In this document: positions 18,201 through 25,102 of the stretch, in pieces | How the letters are laid out: each line of letters opens with the position of its first letter | Position numbering within the stretch: the stretch's first letter is position 1 | Source of the DNA: Lachnospiraceae bacterium | GTDB taxonomy: Bacteria > Bacillota > Clostridia > Lachnospirales > Lachnospiraceae | DNA length: 64,000 nucleotides | Direction: 5' to 3' | Assembly: GCA_015057555.1 (NCBI GenBank) | Contig: SVEC01000010.1 | Coordinates: forward strand, 32,472-96,471 | Notes under the pieces: generated by a model | The model's input: the letters and a program-made list of their open reading frames with translations, nothing else | What the model was told of the DNA's origin: nothing | Database searches by the model: none | Program-made: the position numbers and the translations under genes

Positions 18201-21099
18201 CATTTTCATCGGCAAAATAATATATAAGCTTGTCACACGCACTATCATCTGTCTTATATTCAAAGGTTATATTAACGCTTTCTACAAGTACACCATCGAT
18301 ATTCTGTGCATGATAATAAGCACCAAAGCCAAACTCATTAAAATAACTTACATTAGGAGATACAGTGTAGCTTACAAGCTCTGGACCAGAACCATCTATA
18401 TTTATACCTGTAAGCGTTACTGGATATGTAATTGCTCCTGTATCAACATCCAACATCTGGAACATAATAGTACCATTTGTCATATCATCAGTAATTGTAA
18501 CTGAAGAAGAGAACATACTAACAACTGTTGATGGACTAGAGCCCTCTGTAATATCGGTACCATCTGCTATAAGTCTAATCTGGTCATATGTACCACCAGT
18601 TGCTGTAATAGTCAGGCTTGGATAATAATTATTTACTGGTTCAGGACTCAGCTTATAATTTCCTTCTCCAGAATCTCTACCAACAGTAAATGTGCTTGTT
18701 ACACCTGTCGCACTAACAGAATAGTTAACATTAGCATCACTAAAGATTGGTGTTATAGTATATGAACCAGCAGGACTATAAAGAGTTCTAGTTGTGTTCC
18801 ACTCTCCTGTAAAGCCTATAACCTGTTTCATAAATGCTTCCTTTGCTGAAACTGTATCACAAGCATCATATCTAAGCTTGTCAGCTGGTGCAAGTAAGCT
18901 TGGATTTGCAAGCTGAAGTGTATATATAGGAGTCTGTTGTCCAAATAATACTGAATCAGATGAACCCTCTGCTAAACTAGAAACTACAGAAACTGCAATT
19001 CTAGTTACAGTTGCTACTCCCGGAACCTTAACTATCTGGCTTCCATCTGCCAAATCAGTAAGCTTATACATATCTGCCTGAGCACCTGCAAGCTCTACAT
19101 CCTTAAGGGTAATTGCCTTGCCCTCACCTGCATCTGCATCATCTAAGGTTGCATTTGTATTAAATGTAACATATACCTGATCAGCTCCAATTCTACCTGA
19201 AACCTCTGCCTGTGGATTAACTAAGATATTAGTATTTCCATCATATGGCTTACTTGGAGCACCATCATGGTTATTGTGCTTAATAGTTGAAGGATCAAGT
19301 GTAATCTCCTTCTGATTTGAAACAAGAACAATTGTCTTACTGAAGTTCTGCTCTGCAACTGGCTTATTATAATCTGTAACTGTAAGTGGAATTGAAATTC
19401 CATCTGCATTAGTTACATTTCTAAGCTCACCTGATATATTATAAGAAGAAATAATTCCATTATCTGATGCATTTGCAGTAACTAACAATCCATAACCATT
19501 AAGTCTTGCTATCTCGTCTGCTGGTATAAGCAATCCAAAGTTTGCTTTACCATCCATCTTGTATTTAGCTGAAATAGTACAAGAAATAGTATCACCATAT
19601 GTAGCTACTATACTAACTGTACTATCTGTTGCTGTTCCATCACCTGATACAACAAGAGTATTATCCTTGTATGTCCAAATACCAGTGAGAGTTTTGCCAC
19701 TCATGTTTGGATCAGCTTTAATACCTGCAAGATTATCTCTAGTTGCGAGTCCAGAGGAATTAACTGTAGTTGTTCCATCCGCTGCGTAGGTATTAGTTCC
19801 ATCAGTCCATCCACTGAGATAGTAGCCTGTGTTATCAGATACAATGTCTGTAGTTGGAATCAAAATAACCTCATCATCATATTCGTAGGTTTTGCTTGTT
19901 CCTTCTCCACCCTGAACAGTGATATGACTATCAGTATCTGATACATAGTCATAATTTACAGTAATCAACTGACTTTTCCAGTTAGCAGTCATATTAACTC
20001 CTGTTGCATTCTCGTCAGTTAATGATATTGGAATAGCATCACCTATTGCATAATATGCACCATTATATGTAAGTCCATTATAATTCTTTCCCCAAGCATA
20101 TGCACCTCCATCAAGGCCTGAGCTATATGGGGCTTCTGTTACAGCTGGTACTGTATAAGTTGCTGCTGGATTAATATCACCAGCAACCTTATTTGAATCC
20201 GTAGCTGCAACATCTGTATATGTATCACCATTTACATCAATATTTACAACGTATTTTTCTCTAGTTATCTTAATAAAGAAGTTGTACTTGTTGTTAGCTG
20301 TTTTAGCAACTCTTACTACTGCACCACCATTTACTAGGTTATCAAAGCTTGAACTTGTATAAATCTCAGTAGAAGAGAAATTATCTACACTCTGGCCAGT
20401 ATCAGCAGCATACCAAGCAAGTGCCTCTGTCTTAGATGGTACATAAAAGGATACTGTATCATCACCATTATCTACATACTGGTAATCAGAACGATATGGT
20501 ATTATATACTGATATCCATTCTCATCAACTCTATATAAGCTGATAGTATAATCCGTAGTGGCCGGTGGCTCAGCAAGTAAATTCATCTGAGAATTAATAA
20601 TAGTATTGTCTACTACTGAATTAGTATTTTCTGTAGTCTCCTCAGCAGAGGCTTCACTTGACTCTCCAGTTAAGTCTTCATTTGCTTCTTCTGTTGATAA
20701 ACCTTCTTCTGTAGTCTCCTCTGTTTGATTTAACTCATCCTGACTTATAATGTCAATGGTTGTAGACTCAGTGGTGACTTCATCCGTAATAATCTGAACC
20801 TCCTCTGTGGTGTCTATATCTTCCTCACTAGGAAGCTCAACCATAAGTTCTGTAGTTTCTCCAGTTTGCCCCTCATCTGTGGTAACATTAGCTGAAGACG
20901 TAAGGAATAAGGACTGAGTAATAAGCATAGCTACAATCATGGTAGACGCAACAAAGCGCTTACCATTACCTCTACCCCAATATACAGCATGAGATATAGC
21001 CGTAATAATAGCTACCAATGCCAATGTTGGATACACCAACAGTCTATGCTTTTTTCCAACATCAAGAAGTTTTCTGGTTAATTTGTCTTTAAAATTCAT
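15202..21099 (-). CDS. Very large cell-wall-anchored surface protein (sortase substrate)
   Basis: Protein of 1965 residues. The N-terminus has two hydrophobic stretches, about 25-41 and 50-68; the second fits a signal peptide. Residues about 75-165 are a Thr/Glu/Ser-rich low-complexity stalk. A YDG-type domain lies near residue 620-710 (KPYDGNTNI), and at least three Ig-like modules with repeated AVDTTGN, LYDNAGN and ATDNAGN blocks fill about 950-1450. A beta-repeat with YTVKWIDGNGN and FSGWD, resembling InlB/Listeria-Bacteroides repeats, lies near 1820-1880. The C-terminus has a Pro/Lys/Asp spacer, a sorting signal SPQTGD (about residue 1932) in place of LPxTG, a membrane helix and a KRKREE tail. 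It is probably an adhesin covalently fixed to peptidoglycan. No sortase gene is in the window. GAGGTG precedes the ATG. Confidence 0.85.
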   Translation of the reverse strand: MNFKDKLTRKLLDVGKKHRLLVYPTLALVAIITAISHAVYWGRGNGKRFVASTMIVAMLITQSLFLTSSANVTTDEGQTGETTELMVELPSEEDIDTTEEVQIITDEVTTESTTIDIISQDELNQTEETTEEGLSTEEANEDLTGESSEASAEETTENTNSVVDNTIINSQMNLLAEPPATTDYTISLYRVDENGYQYIIPYRSDYQYVDNGDDTVSFYVPSKTEALAWYAADTGQSVDNFSSTEIYTSSSFDNLVNGGAVVRVAKTANNKYNFFIKITREKYVVNIDVNGDTYTDVAATDSNKVAGDINPAATYTVPAVTEAPYSSGLDGGAYAWGKNYNGLTYNGAYYAIGDAIPISLTDENATGVNMTANWKSQLITVNYDYVSDTDSHITVQGGEGTSKTYEYDDEVILIPTTDIVSDNTGYYLSGWTDGTNTYAADGTTTVNSSGLATRDNLAGIKADPNMSGKTLTGIWTYKDNTLVVSGDGTATDSTVSIVATYGDTISCTISAKYKMDGKANFGLLIPADEIARLNGYGLLVTANASDNGIISSYNISGELRNVTNADGISIPLTVTDYNKPVAEQNFSKTIVLVSNQKEITLDPSTIKHNNHDGAPSKPYDGNTNILVNPQAEVSGRIGADQVYVTFNTNATLDDADAGEGKAITLKDVELAGAQADMYKLTDLADGSQIVKVPGVATVTRIAVSVVSSLAEGSSDSVLFGQQTPIYTLQLANPSLLAPADKLRYDACDTVSAKEAFMKQVIGFTGEWNTTRTLYSPAGSYTITPIFSDANVNYSVSATGVTSTFTVGRDSGEGNYKLSPEPVNNYYPSLTITATGGTYDQIRLIADGTDITEGSSPSTVVSMFSSSVTITDDMTNGTIMFQMLDVDTGAITYPVTLTGINIDGSGPELVSYTVSPNVSYFNEFGFGAYYHAQNIDGVLVESVNITFEYKTDDSACDKLIYYFADENGNIKSEFNGEIKLNKNAINGNYTATVTIGTGVSGQLVVYAVDTTGNPSAQSKVKLNEAINFIKEGQSAQNYYEWMIENTINSAEIVVTDANGQGTVQDTWYNGLNFNVSASDSESGVNRITWSITDPTGTVTPITENAHDSVSMVIAGTKTGSATDYGKLTTYDFNESVSGEDALVGSYYVSAVLYDNAGNYVALEQKGPFLFDGKAPVIICDDYEADSDEYLSGVVFVFEVEEGTNESGVASVQLYYGSETDEALLGTWGPQEFYSKEITSNGTYVIVATDNAGNIARKEVTFSGISDVIPEAPVISVDGILGNDDWYINELPTVTILSQEKTSDGVPVTTTYKMTVGGNQIQSTVDSESEQLNITSEGEIVIEAWSKSKADCVSDVVTKTLKIDVNGPKVTITDSSVDEDGNTVIKFVVTDEISGVDTDEVYVNDEAVEVTDVDGVITGSFVASNNQTYKVVAKDIAGNESEATEFAPLTLQVSPVIDITPTGAYIDAKVIEGTYPISDCYIAYKKAGQSNYDTALSNKYDEEYGVRMDYTFRNLESNTVYDYKVYAITSNSNEVKVVEGSFRTADLTSTATVYGSVTYGEELPDDYKTYPVYVALYEANTVIAGVELKTEDDVDYIFKNVADGNYRIVATNGLLSEVSTVTVTNGGISYPTDYATKGGVHFVLDGLSTSVVVKDNSINITADGLDKIYNTALYNGNVTDEDLEVVAEGGTVNITLYANYITVSEIDKTTEGIFIDKIGKNGVIERYIQLYVVKEVRDAEGKLVNGTPANITRLAEPVTVSFPLGDLAGQKIYVASVHQSGSDYAYINWAGSDVALSQNYVTISTDRFSVYALYRLIETKKEYTVKWIDGNGNIMKTETVVEGNPATPPTETPKKSETEKYTYVFSGWDTDYNSINKDTIISAWFIAKEKEVKPPTTETPPTNNKPTDDKKGDADKDDINKQPTNHPYLGSGVSPQTGDEAPIIGLIALMLASATGMILINKRKREE

Positions 21100-21475
21100 C
21101 CTTGCACCTCATATCCCTTTCATTAGGTCTTTCTTCTATATTTAATATGTAAATTCGAATCTAAAGTATAAATAATTACACTTACCCATAATTACTCATA
21201 CTACTTTACAATTTTAGCACAGAGTTACATAAAATAAAATACTTTTTTTCATAAATTCTACAAAATATGGTGTTTTTTTATTGAGAATTGGCCTATTTTG
21301 TACTCAGCATACAACTCATGGGTATTAAAATTAAATTTTAGCCATATCTCAACTGATATATCGTCATTTTTTATTAATATTATTACATTATGTAAATTGG
21401 TAAGTTTTACCTACACATACAAAAAAGCGTAGAATATAAATTTCATTATATTCTACGCATAATTAAACATATTTA
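21100..21475. other. 376-bp intergenic region between luxS and the large adhesin
   Basis: Very AT-rich. It holds the luxS terminator (21421-21458) and must hold the promoter of the adhesin gene. I see several weak -10-like boxes but no convincing -35/-10 pair and no open frame of note. Confidence 0.5.
21421..21458 (-). terminator. Intrinsic terminator after luxS
   Basis: Perfect 12-bp stem, 21427-21438 with 21447-21458, 8-nt loop, then six T on the minus strand. Confidence 0.93.
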
Positions 21476-21955
21476 TTAATTCGGATATATAAGGTTCTCC
21501 TCCTCAATATTAATAAGAACTTCTTCCAAATACTTTTTCGCTACAAATCTTGCCATAGGAAGATTCATATCAAGATAGTTTCCACAATCCTTGGCACTGG
21601 CTCCAGGAACCTCATCGTCAAACTCACTTATAAATGTAAACATTTCTACCATAAGCTCCACTATATCCCTTGACTTATAATCTCCTGCTAACAGAAGATA
21701 AAACCCTGTTCTACAACCCATAGGTCCAAAATATATTGTCTTATCCTTATACTCCTTATGATTCCTAAGATATGTGGCAGCAAGATGTTCTATAGTGTGA
21801 ATCTCCGCTGTATTCATAACAGGTTCAAAGTTTGGTCTGGTTACTCTTAAATCAAAGGTTGTAATAACATTGCCATTAACATTATCCTTTCTGGAAACAT
21901 AAATTCCAGGAAGAAGCTTTGTATGATCTATTGTAAAGCTTGCTATCTTTTCCAT
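21476..21955 (-). CDS. luxS: S-ribosylhomocysteine lyase LuxS
   Basis: Protein of 159 residues, normal length. The metal ligands are His53 and His57 in HTIEH and Cys124 (AKDCGNY); Cys81 in GPMGCRTGFY is the catalytic acid/base. It splits S-ribosylhomocysteine to homocysteine and DPD, the precursor of autoinducer-2. Its substrate is made by MtnN, encoded 39 bp upstream. No Shine-Dalgarno lies at normal distance; GGGAGAG (21981-21987) is about 25 nt upstream, and a small stem between it and the ATG may bring it closer. Function in methyl-cycle recycling is certain; signalling is not implied. Confidence 0.97.
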   Translation of the reverse strand: MEKIASFTIDHTKLLPGIYVSRKDNVNGNVITTFDLRVTRPNFEPVMNTAEIHTIEHLAATYLRNHKEYKDKTIYFGPMGCRTGFYLLLAGDYKSRDIVELMVEMFTFISEFDDEVPGASAKDCGNYLDMNLPMARFVAKKYLEEVLINIEEENLIYPN

Positions 21956-21994
21956 AATGTTTCTGTCATCTATCGGATGACTCTCCCTTCTATT

Positions 21995-22687
21995 TTAGTA
22001 ATTAGCAATCATTTCCTTCATAAGCTTAACGCTATTTTCTATAGCCTTAGCCTCAAAGGTTGGATAGTCTACAGTTGCACTGTCGTCTGCCTTATCTGAT
22101 ATAGCTCTTATAATAAGAAATGGTATCTTATTAAGATAGGCTGCTTGAGCAATAGCTGCCCCCTCCATCTCAGTACAAAAACCTGCAAACTGGGTAGTTA
22201 TTCTTTCTTTCACATTCTTATCTGATATAAACTGATCTCCACTTACTACTCTTCCCTCAAATACCATTATATCAGGATTTACTTTTTCACAACATACCTT
22301 TGCAAGCTTTCTAAGCTTCTCATCTGCCACAAATGTAGAAGTTTCCATCCTAGGTATTACTCCTGGCTCATAGCCAAAGCCTGTGGCATCCATATCGTGC
22401 TGAAGAGTATCTGTGGCCAACACTACATCGCCTATATCTATAGCAGCATTTAAGCTTCCCGCAATACCTGTGTTGATTACTGCATCAACATTATAGCAGT
22501 CAACTAATATCTGGGTACATATCCCTGCATTAACCTTTCCAATACCGGAGCGAACCACTACTACATCTTTACCAGTTATAGTTCCCTTATAAAAGTCCAT
22601 AGAAGCCTTTGTCATAATTTGAACATTCTCCATTACTTCCTTAAGCTTACTTACTTCCTCATCCATTGCGCCTATTATTCCTAGCAT
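21995..22687 (-). CDS. mtnN: 5'-methylthioadenosine/S-adenosylhomocysteine nucleosidase
   Basis: Protein of 230 residues of the PNP/UDP phosphorylase fold. Recognisable blocks are GAMDEEV at the N-terminus, the Glu-containing base-binding segment CTEMEGAAIAQ and the catalytic Asp in AISDKADD. It removes adenine from methylthioadenosine and S-adenosylhomocysteine, giving the LuxS substrate from the latter. luxS follows in the same direction, so the two steps are coexpressed. AAAGGAG precedes the ATG. Confidence 0.96.
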   Translation of the reverse strand: MLGIIGAMDEEVSKLKEVMENVQIMTKASMDFYKGTITGKDVVVVRSGIGKVNAGICTQILVDCYNVDAVINTGIAGSLNAAIDIGDVVLATDTLQHDMDATGFGYEPGVIPRMETSTFVADEKLRKLAKVCCEKVNPDIMVFEGRVVSGDQFISDKNVKERITTQFAGFCTEMEGAAIAQAAYLNKIPFLIIRAISDKADDSATVDYPTFEAKAIENSVKLMKEMIANY

Positions 22688-22770
22688 AATATATCTCCTT
22701 TAATAAAATGATTTTATATTTATATGTTATTATGTTATGTAAACTAACATCTAAATTCTTATCTCCCGAA

Positions 22771-23475
22771 TTAACCCAATGTATTAATCACCTTGTTGGC
22801 CTTGTCAATCTTATTCATTACTATCATATAAAAAAGGCCTTCGTCAACTACATCAATCTGGTCTTCGGTAAGAATATCTGATACATAAAACTCATTTAGC
22901 ACATACATGGCAATATCGTTAATACTCTCTCCTCGTCCAGTATTCCTAAGTTTAATATTTTTTTCGCCAACTGCTTTTATAAAGCTGTGCCACTCATTAA
23001 TAAATCTATGGTTCTCTGAAATATTATCTACATCAATCCACTTCTTCACCTTAATCTTAGCACAATTATCCTTTACACACTGTCCCTTTTGAAGGAAGTA
23101 CTTAAAGTCTCCATTCTCATATATTCTTCCCAGCGGGAAAATCCTACATATTCCAGGTCTTTGCTTATGTATGGTGCATCTTCCTTCCTCATTAAGAAAA
23201 GTGCATCTTTCATCCTCACCCATCTTAATATTTGGAAGTATAAGACCATCCACCATGTTAAGCTCTATTCCACCTTCATTGAGTAGGTCTTGAAAGTTTT
23301 TATTCAGCTCCTTCTTTAATCGCCACACATCATATGGGTCAAGCACTATGGAGCTTCCCATTCCTGTACAGCACTTATGACACCCCACACAGCCTGCTGT
23401 ATCTGCCTTAACCATGTCGTTTTCGCTGTAGGTTCTGCCATCTGATATTTCATTTAATGAAACTTCTCTAATCAT
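22771..23475 (-). CDS. YkgJ-type zinc/iron-chelating cysteine cluster protein
   Basis: Protein of 234 residues. The CxxCxxCC cluster is CVGCHKCC (about 30-37), followed by CTFLNEEGRCTIHKQRP(G)IC written around residues 90-110, the standard YkgJ pattern of Cys ligands for an Fe-S or zinc centre. Further Cys occur at CVKDNC. Function of the family is not settled. Its ATG overlaps the TAA of the upstream gene (TAATG at 23475), so translation is coupled to the DUF3137-like gene; the set probably starts at the hybrid kinase gene. Confidence 0.85.
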   Translation of the reverse strand: MIREVSLNEISDGRTYSENDMVKADTAGCVGCHKCCTGMGSSIVLDPYDVWRLKKELNKNFQDLLNEGGIELNMVDGLILPNIKMGEDERCTFLNEEGRCTIHKQRPGICRIFPLGRIYENGDFKYFLQKGQCVKDNCAKIKVKKWIDVDNISENHRFINEWHSFIKAVGEKNIKLRNTGRGESINDIAMYVLNEFYVSDILTEDQIDVVDEGLFYMIVMNKIDKANKVINTLG

Positions 23476-24419
23476 TATATTTCCTCTATCTGCTTAAAAT
23501 CATTTACTTCTAATTCTTTATTTTCATCCCTAGCACTAATTATATCTATAATATCCTTAATTACATCCATCTGCTTTCTATTAGCCTCAACCTCTTTCCT
23601 AAAGCTAAAGCCTCTGGTCCATCTCCAATCAAAGGTGCTCTCCTTTGTGTTAATAGCTATGTACATCTTCTTTTCTTCAAAGCGAACTGCCATGTTATTA
23701 AATTTGTTATATGTAGTAAGCAGGGCTTTCTTCATCTTGTCATCAAGTACATTTCTTGCACTACCACCCTTTTCAACCTTTACATCGAACACATCTCCGA
23801 ACACCTTATCCTTTATCTCATCTGATGTCAACTTATCATACAGCCCACTGTATCTATGTTCGAAAGTATATGAAAACACAAAAACCGGTTTTTTAACAAC
23901 GATGGGACTATCTAAAATTATCATTCTTCCTTGAAAATGTTTATACACCCTAATCTTTGTATGTCTGTGTCTACCATACCCTGTTCTCTCGTAAATTACA
24001 TTCTCTATTTTTACATCAGATTGCTCATAATGATATCCATTGTACTCTCCATATATTAAGTCCTCTGTTTTGTATTTATTACCAGATTCAACCAATCTAA
24101 TATTTGAATCTATTACACCCTGTCCAAACCCATCATTTGGAGACCACACACAACCTGGAAGTTCTTGATTTAACACATTTTCTACAATAACTTTCTTATA
24201 AGAATACTTAAATATTAAACCTGTAATTAGCGAAACCACCAAGCAAACAATCGCTACAATCAAAAGTGTTCCTTCACTTTCACCATCAGCGGATTTAACA
24301 ATCATTCTAAAAAATCCTACAGGAGCACATATTATCACGCCTAACAACGATAACAGGCTAATAATTTTTAATAACACCAGTCCAAACATCTGTAATCTTA
24401 TCTTTGTTTTAATTCTCAT
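23475..24419 (-). CDS. DUF3137-like membrane protein
   Basis: Protein of 314 residues with two membrane segments (about 8-35 and 50-72) and a large cytoplasmic part containing HFQGRMIILDSP, the segment by which I relate it to DUF3137. Function unknown. The ATG at 24419 forms an ATGA overlap with the stop of the preceding gene, and GAGG lies 7 nt ahead. The frame extends further to 24434, but that start lacks a ribosome site. Overlap at both ends places it in a tightly coupled operon with the C39-like gene and the YkgJ gene. Confidence 0.6.
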   Translation of the reverse strand: MRIKTKIRLQMFGLVLLKIISLLSLLGVIICAPVGFFRMIVKSADGESEGTLLIVAIVCLVVSLITGLIFKYSYKKVIVENVLNQELPGCVWSPNDGFGQGVIDSNIRLVESGNKYKTEDLIYGEYNGYHYEQSDVKIENVIYERTGYGRHRHTKIRVYKHFQGRMIILDSPIVVKKPVFVFSYTFEHRYSGLYDKLTSDEIKDKVFGDVFDVKVEKGGSARNVLDDKMKKALLTTYNKFNNMAVRFEEKKMYIAINTKESTFDWRWTRGFSFRKEVEANRKQMDVIKDIIDIISARDENKELEVNDFKQIEEI

Positions 24420-25081
24420 CTTCTTTCCTCGCACTCAACATATAATATATTTGAAAATATACTTAATTTCTTTACCCACTGTTCATACTCTGCATAATAT
24501 TTCTCGCCCCAGGTAGATATTATAAGCATATCTTTACCATTTCTTCTGGTCACACCCACTATGTTGAAGTAATGTCTTTTAATTCCTACTGATTTTTCAA
24601 AACTTTTATTCTTTGAATTATAAGTATACAAATCAAGCTTATTTTTCTTATTAAACACATAATAGGATGCAACAATAGGTATATTATTCTTCAGCATCTT
24701 TTCCATAAGCTTTCCAATTAGTTTTTTGTTAACCGTAGGACACCAGGATATAATAGGGTCACCATTTCTACTACTATAAAATTTATCCAATCCACGCTCC
24801 ATAATCATAGGCAACAAACCTAATCTTCGAAGTTTTTTTCTTTTATTAATAAAATATACTTCCCTATGTCGCTTGTCCACATAAGCTCTGTAATCCTCAT
24901 AGGTAATCCCTTTAATGCCTGCACCACTAACATAGAGTTCTAGGTTACACAGTGCTATTACGCCACAGCCATATTCACTCATGGAATCATTCTCATTCTT
25001 CCACCAGGACTGATTTCCTCCAAAGTATTCCTTTGAACCTTGCTTTATTTTTATAAAATTTATGTGTTTTAGTGTTGCCAA
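24416..25081 (-). CDS. Putative papain-fold (C39-like) protein
   Basis: Protein of 221 residues with no signal peptide. I do not recognise it as a named family. Its layout resembles C39-like cysteine peptidases: QSWWKNEN, then an early Cys in EYGCGVIALCNLELY (about residue 39), and a late His in KRHYFNIVGV (about 170) followed by LIISTWGEKYY, where an aromatic/Gly strand normally carries the third catalytic residue. Similar frames in clostridia often precede membrane genes. The start is TTG with AGGG six nt upstream. It follows the kinase gene after 21 bp and is coupled to the next gene by ATGA. A peptidase role is inference. Confidence 0.5.
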   Translation of the reverse strand: MATLKHINFIKIKQGSKEYFGGNQSWWKNENDSMSEYGCGVIALCNLELYVSGAGIKGITYEDYRAYVDKRHREVYFINKRKKLRRLGLLPMIMERGLDKFYSSRNGDPIISWCPTVNKKLIGKLMEKMLKNNIPIVASYYVFNKKNKLDLYTYNSKNKSFEKSVGIKRHYFNIVGVTRRNGKDMLIISTWGEKYYAEYEQWVKKLSIFSNILYVECEERR

Positions 25082-25102
25082 ATATTACCCTGCCTTATCT
25101 TA

